Source of the DNA: Caldisericota bacterium
GTDB lineage: Bacteria; Caldisericota; JANLFM01
Length of the DNA: 64,000 nucleotides
Direction of reading: 5' to 3'
NCBI GenBank assembly: GCA_024655865.1
Contig: JANLFM010000002.1
Coordinates: 108,981 to 172,980, forward strand
The notes under the pieces were generated by a model. It was not told the DNA's origin. It saw only the letters and a list, made by a program, of their open reading frames with translations, and did no database searches. Made by a program: the position numbers and the translations under genes. Below are positions 1 through 8,340 of this stretch, in pieces. Within the stretch, counting starts at the first letter, position 1. Every line of letters starts with the position of its first letter.

Positions 1-32
1 GTGAGCCAAATCCAGGAAGGAGTGACTTTAAA

Positions 33-1121
33 ATGAGGACTGTCCCGGCCAACGATCTCTTGGAGTTTGCAAAGGTCGTGCTCATCCGCCTTGGGGTTCC
101 GGAAGAGGACGCCCGAATCGTGTCTGATGTCCTGATCCAAGCTGATCTGAGAGGAATTGATTCCCACGGCATAGCCCGCCTCAGGCGCTATGTTAAGGGA
201 TTAAAGGAAGGATATATTAAACCTGAAGCGGAAATTAAAATAATAAGGGAAACTCCGGTCACAGCAACCCTCGATGGAGGTGCAGGGCTGGGCCAGCTCA
301 TCTCGGTTAAGGCCATGGAACTTGCCATTAAGAAGGCCAGGGAGAATTTCCTCGGTTTTGTAGCAGTGCGCAACACAAATCATTTTGGGATCGCGGGGTA
401 CTATTCTATGATGGCCTTGAAAGAGGGAATGATCGGTATCTCCACCACTAACTCAGAGGTGTGCATTGTTCCTACCTTTGGCGCAAGGGCAATGTTGGGA
501 ACGAACCCCATAAGCATTGCTGTTCCCGCCCTGAAGGAGCGTCCTTTCGTCCTGGATATGGCCACAAGCACTGTGCCCGTGGGGAAGATTGAGGTTTACG
601 ATCGCCTGGGAAAATCCCTTCCTGAGGGGTGGGCAGTAGATGAATACGGGGAAAACGCCCGGGACCCGGCCAGGGTGATCGAAAACGTTTATGGCCACAA
701 AGGGGGTGGGCTCCTCCCTCTGGGTGGCCTGGAAGAGGAATCCGGAGGACACAAAGGGTACGGTCTGGCGCTGGTCGTGGAGATCTTCAGCGCTTTGCTT
801 CCCGGAGCTCTGTATTCCGAGCTGGTTTACCCTGTTGATGAGGAAGGGCGTCCTCTTCCCCCGAACATCGGCCATTTTTTCGGAGCTATGCGCATAGATG
901 CTTTCCGCGATCCTGAAGAGTTCAGGAAAGATATGGACGATCTCCTGAGGCGCTTGAAAAATTCCCCAAAGAGAAGAGGGAAAGAACGCATTTACATTCA
1001 TGGCGAGAAAGAAATGGAAATGGTTCGTTTAAGGGAAAAGGAAGGCATCCCTCTCCTGGACAGAGTAGTCCGGGATCTCAAGGATATAGCCAGAGATCTG
1101 GGAATTGTGCCTCCTTTTTAG
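33..1121 (+). CDS. LDH2/malate dehydrogenase-family NAD(P)-dependent oxidoreductase
   Basis: This 362-residue protein belongs to the Ldh2/YlbC/YjmC family of 2-hydroxyacid dehydrogenases, which reduce 2-oxoacids such as oxaloacetate, 2-oxoglutarate or 2,3-diketogulonate with NAD(P)H in the cytosol. The family signatures are visible: DSHG near residue 45 followed by the Arg of IARLRRY, NTNHFG near residue 115, GTNPIS, and the FVLDMATS segment near 182. The length is normal for the family. A strong Shine-Dalgarno sequence (aaggagtg) sits 8 bases before the ATG. The preceding gene lies outside the window and the next gene is convergent. The exact substrate cannot be read from the sequence. Confidence 0.9.
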   Translation: MRTVPANDLLEFAKVVLIRLGVPEEDARIVSDVLIQADLRGIDSHGIARLRRYVKGLKEGYIKPEAEIKIIRETPVTATLDGGAGLGQLISVKAMELAIKKARENFLGFVAVRNTNHFGIAGYYSMMALKEGMIGISTTNSEVCIVPTFGARAMLGTNPISIAVPALKERPFVLDMATSTVPVGKIEVYDRLGKSLPEGWAVDEYGENARDPARVIENVYGHKGGGLLPLGGLEEESGGHKGYGLALVVEIFSALLPGALYSELVYPVDEEGRPLPPNIGHFFGAMRIDAFRDPEEFRKDMDDLLRRLKNSPKRRGKERIYIHGEKEMEMVRLREKEGIPLLDRVVRDLKDIARDLGIVPPF

Positions 1122-1240
1122 ATAATGACCCTTTGCGGTGATCTCCCGGGTTCTTTTCGATGAGAACTCCTTCAAGTAGCCTTCACGATGTGAACGATCA
1201 GGAGCACTTAAAAATCCCTCAAAGAAAAAGGTTCCCTTGC

Positions 1241-1723
1241 TTACAGCTTGTACCCGAACCTGCGCAGGAGCTCCTTCCTCTCCCTGATTTCCTCCTCTCC
1301 TTCGACCCCTTTTGTCTTAAACCCGTCAATTACGCCCAGAATCCCCCTCCCCTGTTCATTCTCTGCGAGAATTATGGTAACCGGGTTGGCTGTGGCGCAA
1401 AAGATGCGGCAGACCTCGGGAACCATTTTTATCGCATTGAGGACGTTAATGGGGTAGGCATCCCTGAGGAAAATAATAAAAGAATGTCCTGCGGCGATTT
1501 TCAGGGCGTTTTTCCTGGCAAGTTCAATTAAATCATGGTCGTTCCCGGTCCAGCGCACCAGGCATGGCCCTGATGATTCACAGAAAGCCAGACCAAACTT
1601 AATAAACGGGGATGCACTAATCAGGGCCTCGTGAAGGTCCTCAACGGTCTTAATAAAGTGGGACTGCCCCAGGATGAAGTTCAACCCTTCCGGATTTTCC
1701 ACCGTTACGGAGATTAATTCCAC
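1241..1723 (-). CDS. Adenosine-specific kinase-like protein (DUF355)
   Basis: The 160-residue protein closely follows the small family typified by the archaeal adenosine-specific kinase-like protein PAE2307. Near-invariant stretches include [66 protein letters not shown] and [11 protein letters not shown]. The last block is the Gly-rich nucleotide-binding region. No classical kinase P-loop is present, which is normal here. The family is widespread in thermophilic archaea and anaerobic bacteria. It is convergent with the dehydrogenase gene to its left, and its exact cellular role is poorly known. Confidence 0.88.
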   Translation of the reverse strand: MELISVTVENPEGLNFILGQSHFIKTVEDLHEALISASPFIKFGLAFCESSGPCLVRWTGNDHDLIELARKNALKIAAGHSFIIFLRDAYPINVLNAIKMVPEVCRIFCATANPVTIILAENEQGRGILGVIDGFKTKGVEGEEEIRERKELLRRFGYKL

Positions 1724-1846
1724 AATATCTACCTCCTTTCCTCTTCCCTGTTTATTCTCCAGGAAGGCCTCGCTTGAGGCAAGAGGGAATGAAAAATATT
1801 GATTTCTCCTGATTTAATGCTCACAATAGAGGCGAGGAGGGTCAAA

Positions 1847-2182
1847 ATGAGCTACTGTGTAATCATAACCACGACTTCCACAGAGGAGGAAGCCTTAAAG
1901 ATAGCCGAGTCCCTCGTAGAAATGCGGCTCGTGGCTTGTGCCCAGGTATTAGGGCCAATAGCCAGTACTTATATCTGGCAGGATAAGAGGGAAATCTCCA
2001 GGGAGTGGCTCTGCCTCTTCAAGACCGAGGAGGAACTTTTCCCCATCATCGAGGAGAAAATCAAAAGGCTACATTCTTACACTGTCCCCGAAATTGTTTC
2101 CTTGCCCATAACCAAAGGGAGCAAAGATTATCTTGCCTGGATAGAAGAGGTCCTCTCCGAAGGGAAGGAAGGGAAATCTTAA
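1847..2182 (+). CDS. cutA: CutA1 divalent-cation tolerance protein
   Basis: The 112-residue product is a CutA1 protein, a small trimeric ferredoxin-fold protein linked to copper and divalent-cation tolerance. The family pattern runs through the whole length: VIITTTSTEEEALKIAESLV, RLVACAQVLGPI, STYIWQDK, EWLCLFKTEEELFP, YTVPEIVSLPI and YLAWIEEV. An upstream in-frame start at 1799 is possible, but the ATG at 1847 is preferred because it has a Shine-Dalgarno site (gaggaggg) and begins directly at the conserved domain. The next gene follows after 28 bp, so they are probably co-transcribed. Confidence 0.9.
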   Translation: MSYCVIITTTSTEEEALKIAESLVEMRLVACAQVLGPIASTYIWQDKREISREWLCLFKTEEELFPIIEEKIKRLHSYTVPEIVSLPITKGSKDYLAWIEEVLSEGKEGKS

Positions 2183-2210
2183 AAGAAAAGGCCGAAAACA
2201 GAGGGAGAAA

Positions 2211-2432
2211 ATGCTAAAGGTGCGCACGGTAACGGAAGCCAAGAAGAAATTCCTCGAGCTCCTGAAGGAGGCGGAGGAAAATCCCATCCTGATCACCAGA
2301 AAGGGGCAGCCCTCAGTGGTAGTGATGAACGCCGAGCTCTATGAGTCGATTATGGAAACGATCAGGTTTTACGCCTACCCGGAAATCGCTCGGGCATTAG
2401 AGGAATGGGGAAAATCCGAGCAGGAGAAATAG
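2211..2432 (+). CDS. Phd/YefM-family antitoxin-like protein (orphan)
   Basis: The 73-residue protein has the Phd/YefM antitoxin fold signature: VRTVTEAKKKFLELLKEAEE, then PILITRKGQPSVVVMNAELYESIMETI, which is the DNA-binding N-terminal half. In classical systems such a protein neutralises a downstream RelE, YoeB or Doc toxin and represses its own operon. No toxin-like ORF is visible next to it; the gene that overlaps its end by 28 bp resembles a nucleotidyltransferase instead. It may therefore be an orphan regulator. The final nine residues are Glu/Lys-rich. Confidence 0.8.
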   Translation: MLKVRTVTEAKKKFLELLKEAEENPILITRKGQPSVVVMNAELYESIMETIRFYAYPEIARALEEWGKSEQEK

Positions 2433-2989
2433 AGCTCTTTTTTACCCCTTCCGGGATAGAGGGAAGGAAAGGGACAGGGTGTTACCTTTTTCCCTACCAG
2501 AGGTACTCCCACCTCCCCTTCTTCACTCTGCTTATTCTGGCAGGAAGGGAAAAGGAAGAGGACAAAGTGCTGCAGATCCTGGAAAGTTATAATCTACCGA
2601 TTATCAGAGAGATCATCGCCGTAGTGAGCAGGGAAGTGGACTGGAAGAAGTTTCGGGAATGGCCACAGTTGAAATTGGTCTACTCAGCGAAACCTGATGA
2701 TGTGATCTTAACTTCCCTCAAAGATGGGCTCCGGGCTTTAAGTCCAAGGTCTCAAGCGGTGATCCTCTGCCTGGCGAATAGACCCCTGGTCAGGATAGAG
2801 AGCCTGGAAAAGCTCATCAGATCGTCCCTCGAAGAGAAGAAGAACATTTTCGTCCCACTGATCGGGGGAGAGCCCTCTCACCCGATCATCATTCCCAGGA
2901 ACACCGCGGTTCAAATGCTCAAAATCAGAAAGGAGATGGGCATCCCCTACTTCAGCAAGAGGTGGAGGAAAGAGGTACCCTGCGATTGA
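2405..2989 (+). CDS. Degenerate MobA/MocA-like nucleotidyltransferase-fold protein
   Basis: The 194-residue protein resembles the C-terminal two thirds of the MobA/MocA molybdopterin nucleotidyltransferases: a YLFPYQRYSHLPFFTLL segment like the LLPYxGxPLL region, a VILCLANRPLV segment where active enzymes have xxxGDQPxV, and a VPLIGGEPSHPIIIPR segment like the GxPGHP motif. The N-terminal Gly-rich LAAGxSxRMG nucleotide loop is absent and the metal-binding Asp of GDQP appears replaced (AN). Catalytic activity is therefore doubtful. The gene overlaps the antitoxin gene by 28 bp and is followed after one base by the protease gene, so translation is likely coupled. No clear alternative start is visible. 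Confidence 0.6.
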   Translation: MGKIRAGEIELFFTPSGIEGRKGTGCYLFPYQRYSHLPFFTLLILAGREKEEDKVLQILESYNLPIIREIIAVVSREVDWKKFREWPQLKLVYSAKPDDVILTSLKDGLRALSPRSQAVILCLANRPLVRIESLEKLIRSSLEEKKNIFVPLIGGEPSHPIIIPRNTAVQMLKIRKEMGIPYFSKRWRKEVPCD

Positions 2990-2990
2990 T

Positions 2991-4052
2991 ATGCCCATCC
3001 TGTTGCGAGGGCTTCTTGTTGCTCTCTCAACCCTATCTTTAGGGGGTCTTCTCTGGGTGGGGACGTTTTTTCTCCCCTACCCCGTTTACCTTGCCGCTTC
3101 CTACGCTCTCTTCGCCCTTCTTCTGCTTTTTTCCGCCCTTTTCAAAAGCAAAGAAAGAGGGTTCATAGAAAAGCTTTTCCTCTGGGAGGCCCTGCTCCTT
3201 TTCCTTTTAATCATGGCGATCCGCCTCCCATCCTACGCCTTGTCCGGGATCCTTTTAGAAAAATTGCCCGCAATCTTTATGGTCCTCCTTTGGGCTCTCT
3301 GGGTGAAGGGATGGAGGGTCTCTTCTCTGGGACTGACCTTTTGGAAATTCCCAGAGCAAGTCCTCGTAGGCCTGAGCTTCGCGCTGCTTTACTGGATTTT
3401 ATACCAGGCTACTTTCGCCCTGTACACCTGGGTCACCTCTGGTATTGCCACTTTCTATTTCTTTAATTATTCGCAGGATGTTCCCCGGGGAATTCCCCTC
3501 GATCCCGTCTCTTTTCTTATCGTCCTCTTCCTCTACTCAAATTTTGCCGAGGAACTCTTTTTTCGCGGTTTTCTCCTCAAGGAAGTTTACCGGGAAAAAA
3601 GGAAAGCACTCTTCTTTTTTCTCCTTCAGGCAGCGCTCTTCAGCCTGTATCACATCAACTACGCCCTCTTCCCTGGTGAAGGAAAAGGTCTGGACTGGGC
3701 CTACCTGGGATTTTATGTCGCCTGGACATTCTTATTCGGAATCGGTTTCGGCTTTGCGTACCTGATCTCCGGAAGCGTGATTTCCACGACTATCCTCCAT
3801 GTCCTGGGAAATGTCATGCAGAGCAACTGGATCCTGCTTTTTTACCCTTTATCACAAAAAGGTTCCCCCTACCCCCAGGAGACTGCTCTGGCATTCAGGG
3901 AATCAATAGTCAGGCCCGCTTTAATTTTGAATGCTTTCCTCTTCGCCCTCGTCCTGGGCATGATCTGGCTTTTGAGAAGGGGACGTGGAAGAATTGCTCC
4001 CGGAGTGAATGCTGCCCCTGGCCAGGGAAGCGAAGACCCCCACTATCGATAG
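2991..4052 (+). CDS. CPBP-family intramembrane metalloprotease
   Basis: The 353-residue polytopic membrane protein has a CPBP (CAAX protease/bacteriocin-processing, Abi) domain in its C-terminal half. Motif 1 is FAEELFFRGFLL, with E187, E188 and R192; motif 2 is FSLYHINY; motif 3 is TTILHVLGNVM near residue 270. The Glu and His residues bind the catalytic zinc in this family. About eight hydrophobic segments are seen. The start ATG is one base after the previous stop codon. The last 132 bp overlap tail-to-tail with the MFS gene on the other strand, where both proteins end in hydrophilic tails. Confidence 0.85.
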   Translation: MPILLRGLLVALSTLSLGGLLWVGTFFLPYPVYLAASYALFALLLLFSALFKSKERGFIEKLFLWEALLLFLLIMAIRLPSYALSGILLEKLPAIFMVLLWALWVKGWRVSSLGLTFWKFPEQVLVGLSFALLYWILYQATFALYTWVTSGIATFYFFNYSQDVPRGIPLDPVSFLIVLFLYSNFAEELFFRGFLLKEVYREKRKALFFFLLQAALFSLYHINYALFPGEGKGLDWAYLGFYVAWTFLFGIGFGFAYLISGSVISTTILHVLGNVMQSNWILLFYPLSQKGSPYPQETALAFRESIVRPALILNAFLFALVLGMIWLLRRGRGRIAPGVNAAPGQGSEDPHYR

Positions 4053-5366
4053 CCCGGCAAAGAAGGCAAAAGCGGTCTTGAAGCTGGACAAAAAAGCTCC
4101 CGGATTTTCTGAAACCTGAGCGCTGCCCAAAAAGAGGGAAAAGATAAAGGTCACGGTCATGAGGCTGAAGGATTGGCCCAAAAGCCTGCTTGTCCCCAGA
4201 ACAGATGATGCTATCCCGTAATTCTCCTTCCTTATGGAGTTCATGACAGCGTTAGTGTTGGGAGCCGCGAAAAGGCCGAAGCCCAATCCCATCAAAGAAA
4301 GGTTTAATATCACAAGCCACAGCGGAGTTTCTTTCCCCATAAAGGAGAATACCAGCAAGGAAAGCCCAGAAAGGCCCATTCCCAGGGAGGCGATCAAGCG
4401 AGGCTCCAGTCGGTCGGAAAGTCGGCCTGAAATGGGAGAAAAGAGTGCCTGGATCAGGGGCTGAGAAACCATGATTAAGCCCGAGATCTGGGGTGAAAAC
4501 CCCTTCACCACCTGCAGGTAAAGGGAAAGGAGGACGGCCGTGGAATTCGTAGCAGCGTAATTGATTAAAGCAGCAAGGTTGGAAAAAGCAAAGGCAATAT
4601 TCCGGGAAAGCAGTTTTACGTCAAGCAAGGGCCATCTCGTGCGGGATTCCCTTAAAAGGAATAGGAGAAGGAGAATAACACCACCACAGGCGAGGAGAAG
4701 ATATCTCCAATCCCGAGCGTTGGAGAGCCCCAGTACCAATAGAACAATGGAGATTCCATAGAGCAGGGATCCCCCTGCGTCGAACTTTTCCTCGACCAGA
4801 GGTCCGGGAATAGAGCCCTTGAGCCAGATGAGCTCGAGGATTAAAGAAACCGTTCCCACAAATGCCACAAAGAAAAAGATCGTCCTCCAGCCAAATTGAG
4901 TAAAAAATCCTCCCAGCACGGGCCCCAGGGAGAGCCCCAGGTAGATTGAAGCTGTGTTGATTCCCAGGGCTGCTCCCCGCTTTCCCGGAGGGAAAGCGGC
5001 AGAAAGCAGGGCGTTGTTGGAAGCGAAGATCATCGCCGCTCCTGCACCCTGGACCAGGCGCCCGGCCATCAGAAACCAGAAATTGCTGGCCAGGGCACAG
5101 AAGATAGCGGAAATGGAGTAAAGAGCGGTTCCCCAGACAAAAACGGGTTTCAGCCCCCTCATGTCTCCCCACCTGCCAAAGGGCAAGATAAAGGCTGCCG
5201 TGGAGAGGATAAAGCCGGTTACAATCCATGTAAGAAGGGTAGCCGGGATTTGAAACTCCTTCTCAATGGAGGGCAGGGCTAAACTTAAGGCAGAAGCCAT
5301 AAAGGCCGCAAGAAATGAGGTCAATACGCACAAAATGAGGATCGCTCGTTCAGATTGTCTATTCAT
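3921..5366 (-). CDS. MFS transporter, EmrB/QacA (DHA2)-like
   Basis: The 481-residue protein is a major facilitator of the drug:H+ antiporter type. It begins with a membrane helix containing ALSLALPSIEKEFQI, followed by LTWIVTGFILSTAAF and GRWGDMRGLKP, the loop 2-3 signature, then AGRLVQGAGAAMIF and the motif C-like LGLSLGPVLGGFF. This arrangement is typical of multidrug exporters in the inner membrane. The C-terminal 35 residues are hydrophilic and Ser/Gln/Glu-rich; this part is antiparallel to the end of the CPBP protease gene. It is followed upstream by a sugar-isomerase-like gene on the same strand at 14 bp spacing, so it is the distal gene of that operon. Confidence 0.88.
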   Translation of the reverse strand: MNRQSERAILILCVLTSFLAAFMASALSLALPSIEKEFQIPATLLTWIVTGFILSTAAFILPFGRWGDMRGLKPVFVWGTALYSISAIFCALASNFWFLMAGRLVQGAGAAMIFASNNALLSAAFPPGKRGAALGINTASIYLGLSLGPVLGGFFTQFGWRTIFFFVAFVGTVSLILELIWLKGSIPGPLVEEKFDAGGSLLYGISIVLLVLGLSNARDWRYLLLACGGVILLLLFLLRESRTRWPLLDVKLLSRNIAFAFSNLAALINYAATNSTAVLLSLYLQVVKGFSPQISGLIMVSQPLIQALFSPISGRLSDRLEPRLIASLGMGLSGLSLLVFSFMGKETPLWLVILNLSLMGLGFGLFAAPNTNAVMNSIRKENYGIASSVLGTSRLLGQSFSLMTVTFIFSLFLGSAQVSENPGAFLSSFKTAFAFFAGLSIVGVFASLARGSIHSGSNSSTSPSQKPDHAQDEGEEESIQN

Positions 5367-5380
5367 AGAAATTTAAAATA

Positions 5381-6589
5381 TCAAAAGTGGCTGAGGTTTT
5401 TCAACCCCAAAATAACCGATATCTCCTTCAGTTCCTCGGAAAGGTCACCAGGAGTAATGACCAGATGATTGGCCAGAGGAAGGTGTTTGATAAACTCAGC
5501 TTCCGGAAGCTTCAAGCTAATTTGCGTGCGGCAGAGGTTTTCCTTTCTTTGCCAGGGCAAAGTTTGAGCGGAGGAGAAAAAAATACCTTCCAGGGATGGG
5601 GCGATTTTACATAAGGTATAAGTGCCCTGAGTAATCACTCCTTCAAGAGCTACGCTTTTTCCGGATTCGAAATGAGGGGAAAGGGAGAAGTCACTCGTTA
5701 AGCCAGGAGCAACAGTACAATGGGCAAGCACGATCTGATCCCTGTCAATCCAGGCCAGGTTCGCCATGAACGAGGGCCTTCCGGAAAGGGCAGAAAGGAG
5801 GAGCAAGGTAAGGAGGGAGGGCAAATCTCCTTCACAGGCAGCTGGAACCCCGGAGTTGTTCAAGTTGGCCAGAGCAAGGCAACCAGTTTGCCCGGTCTGG
5901 CCAAGAAGGTCGAAGCAGGAGAGCGCGATCCCGGAGTAGTTTTCCTTTTTCGCCAATTTCTCGATCACGGCGCTCAACCTGAGCACTTTAGGAAGACATC
6001 CTTTCTCAACGCCCTTCCAGGGACGTGTCAAGTAAATCCCCATATCCTGAACGGGTTCGGATTCGTTCCAGGATTGAATCAACCATTCAAGGGCGACCCT
6101 TTCCACGGAAATATTCCATTTCTGGCGCAATTTCTCCTCATCCAGGTGGCTTCCCACAAGCCAGGAGGCAGGTTCTCCAATCAGGGCCAGGCGGGCCGAA
6201 AGGAATTTGCTCAGGGCTTCCCTTACCTTTACCTTTAAGGGGATCAACTTTTTCAACTCCTCGATCGTTACAATCTGCACTCTCTTTTTGCTCGCTTCGA
6301 GATAAGTGCGGAGCTCCAGGGCTGCAGGAAGAGAATTCATGGCCGGGTGGACTAAAAGGATGTATTCTCGAGCCTCGATTGCGGCCCCCATTTTTTCCGT
6401 GCCTCCCGTGATAAGGAAAAGAATTACAGGACTATCAAAAGAAAGCTTATCTTGAGGATCAACGAGCAGGGGGAAGAAATTTAAAAAATGAAGTTCCTCC
6501 CCAAGCTGAAATCGCACCCTGCTTATAATTTCCGCTATGGTCCGCTCGTTGCCTAAAGGAGACGCTAAAGGGATTAAGGGGAACTTCAT
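5381..6589 (-). CDS. L-fucose/arabinose isomerase-like protein
   Basis: The 402-residue protein resembles the FucI/AraA-type ketol isomerase superfamily. The most telling region is in the second half: a conserved Glu in AACEGDLPSLLTLLLL, a Gly-rich GRPSFMANLAWID, then IVLAHCTVAPGL, where the His-Cys pair corresponds to the metal-site HCG of this family, and FSLSPHFESGKSVALEGVI. It is shorter than FucI (about 590) and closer to the short uncharacterised isomerase-like group. The N-terminal part is poorly conserved. Its start overlaps the stop of the HD-GYP gene by 4 bp (ATGA), which shows translational coupling. The substrate is unknown. Confidence 0.7.
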   Translation of the reverse strand: MKFPLIPLASPLGNERTIAEIISRVRFQLGEELHFLNFFPLLVDPQDKLSFDSPVILFLITGGTEKMGAAIEAREYILLVHPAMNSLPAALELRTYLEASKKRVQIVTIEELKKLIPLKVKVREALSKFLSARLALIGEPASWLVGSHLDEEKLRQKWNISVERVALEWLIQSWNESEPVQDMGIYLTRPWKGVEKGCLPKVLRLSAVIEKLAKKENYSGIALSCFDLLGQTGQTGCLALANLNNSGVPAACEGDLPSLLTLLLLSALSGRPSFMANLAWIDRDQIVLAHCTVAPGLTSDFSLSPHFESGKSVALEGVITQGTYTLCKIAPSLEGIFFSSAQTLPWQRKENLCRTQISLKLPEAEFIKHLPLANHLVITPGDLSEELKEISVILGLKNLSHF

Positions 6590-8133
6590 TTTTCCTCCTC
6601 AAAAGCAAAAAGCGAGAGGAAGAGCTCCACTACCCTGGGGTCGAACTGGGTGCCGGCGTTCTTCTTCAACTCGTAGACCGCCACCTCTCGGGGTAAGCTA
6701 TCCCGATAAGGTCTTTTTTCTCTCATCGCGGAATAGGCATCCACAACCGTTAAAATCCTCACAGGCACGGGAATTTCGTAATCTTTGAGTCCATCAGGAT
6801 AACCCTTCCCGTCCCAGCGCTCGTGGTGCCAGCGAACAAATTTGGCGACATTTGCCAGGCCAGGGATGCTAGAGATAATGCGCTCTCCGATTATCGAGTG
6901 TTGCTTCATGATCTGCCATTCCTCGGGAGTAAGCCTGTCCGGCTTACGGAGCACGGAATCGGGAATACCAACTTTACCGATGTCGTGGAGCACGGCAGCG
7001 TATTGAAGGTCCTCCAGCTCCTCTGAGGAAAGTCCCATCAGGGAACCGATCTTCCGGGTGATCTCCTGCACGTCCTTGAGGTGGGTTCCTGTATAGCTGT
7101 CCTTAGCTTCCACCGCTAGAGAGAGGCTGGTAATCGTGCCGAGAAGGGTGTTCCTCAGCTCTTCTTGCTTTGCCAGTGCTTCTTCGCGGGAGAGAAAAGC
7201 TTGAAGGGCAATAGCTGCTAAATGTCCCGCTATGGTGAGGAAGGAGATGTCCTCCCTTGTTAGTTCCGTTTTTTTCTGGAAATTTAGGTCAAGGACTCCC
7301 AGAAGAATGCCCTGGTAGACTAAGGGGATTCCAAAGTACGTCTTTACAAGAGCTCTGGCGTTTTCGGGGAACTTAATAAATCTCGGGTCACTGTTCACAT
7401 CCGGAATATACAGGGGCATACGTTCCAGAGCAGCGTGGCCCGCTCCTCCCTCGCCAATGCGGAAGTCCTTCTGTAACCCAAACCAGTTAGGTGGCCCCTT
7501 TGCCGCCCTGATTTTGAGCACGTCTCCCTCCAGTACCCGGAGGGCCACAAAGGCCTCGGGATACAGGTAGGAGAGAATTTTAAGAATGGCGGAGAGCGCT
7601 TCCTCTAGGGACGGGGAGGAAATAATCTTTTCACTCAAGTTAAGCATTACATCGGGCAAACCGTTCCCGCTCTCCCCCGTTCTTGCGTTATGACAGAAGA
7701 GGAATTGGGAAAGAAGGGAGGACAGAGCTTTAAAGTTTCTCTTCTGGGCCGCAGTAAAATGGAGGTTGTTCCGAGAAAAGGCAATTATCACTCCCTGTGG
7801 CCTGTTCACGCGAATAGGAGCAGCATAGGCATAGCTCCGGGGAAGGCCTGGAACCGCAAGGGCTTCGCGACTGGAAAAGATTTTTGTGGAATTCAGGGCC
7901 GTTTGCACGAATTTTTCCTGAATAAGGAAATCCATAGCCTCGGATTCCAGATTACCCATTGAACTGATGCCGTATTCCCACTTGCCACCCCCTTTGAGTA
8001 ATATGACAACCGCTCTCGCATGAAGGAAGGGTTTGATAACGGCGCAGGCCCGGGAGAGGAATTTCTCGACATTTCCCTTTTCCAGAGCTCTTTTAAGAGA
8101 AGAAAAGATTTTAAGCTCGGGTTTTTCGCTCAC
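6586..8133 (-). CDS. GAF-domain HD-GYP phosphodiesterase/signalling protein
   Basis: The 515-residue soluble protein has a weak N-terminal sensor region, a GAF domain at about residues 165-310 (EEALSAILKILSYLYPEAFVAL, then GEGGAGHAALERMPLYIPDV, then GIPLVYQGILLGVLDL), a helical linker, and a C-terminal HD-GYP domain from about 335. The catalytic motifs are HDIGKVGIPD, HHERWDGKGYPDGLKDYEIP and DAYSAMREKRPYR. HD-GYP domains hydrolyse cyclic di-GMP using a di- or tri-metal site, and all ligand motifs appear intact. No transmembrane segment is seen, so it probably senses a cytosolic ligand. It is the first gene of an operon with the isomerase-like and MFS genes. Confidence 0.9.
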   Translation of the reverse strand: MSEKPELKIFSSLKRALEKGNVEKFLSRACAVIKPFLHARAVVILLKGGGKWEYGISSMGNLESEAMDFLIQEKFVQTALNSTKIFSSREALAVPGLPRSYAYAAPIRVNRPQGVIIAFSRNNLHFTAAQKRNFKALSSLLSQFLFCHNARTGESGNGLPDVMLNLSEKIISSPSLEEALSAILKILSYLYPEAFVALRVLEGDVLKIRAAKGPPNWFGLQKDFRIGEGGAGHAALERMPLYIPDVNSDPRFIKFPENARALVKTYFGIPLVYQGILLGVLDLNFQKKTELTREDISFLTIAGHLAAIALQAFLSREEALAKQEELRNTLLGTITSLSLAVEAKDSYTGTHLKDVQEITRKIGSLMGLSSEELEDLQYAAVLHDIGKVGIPDSVLRKPDRLTPEEWQIMKQHSIIGERIISSIPGLANVAKFVRWHHERWDGKGYPDGLKDYEIPVPVRILTVVDAYSAMREKRPYRDSLPREVAVYELKKNAGTQFDPRVVELFLSLFAFEEEK

Positions 8134-8340
8134 CTTGTCCTTATTTTATCGGAATTTCCAACTTTTTCTACAATTCTCTGTGGAAATTTGAATTATTCAA
8201 GGAAGGAATAGACGGGCGATTCTTGAGGCAATCTTTTCTCCAGAGCCCCTTTCTCTCACAGAAAATCGAGGAGCAAAAGGATTAGATCTTCATGGGTACC
8301 ATGTCGGGATAAACGTTCTGCTATCATTCTATAGGCGGAT

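Noticed and set aside
453-1001. 182-codon open frame on the minus strand
   Set aside because: It lies wholly inside the LDH2-family gene, has no Shine-Dalgarno site and no family pattern.
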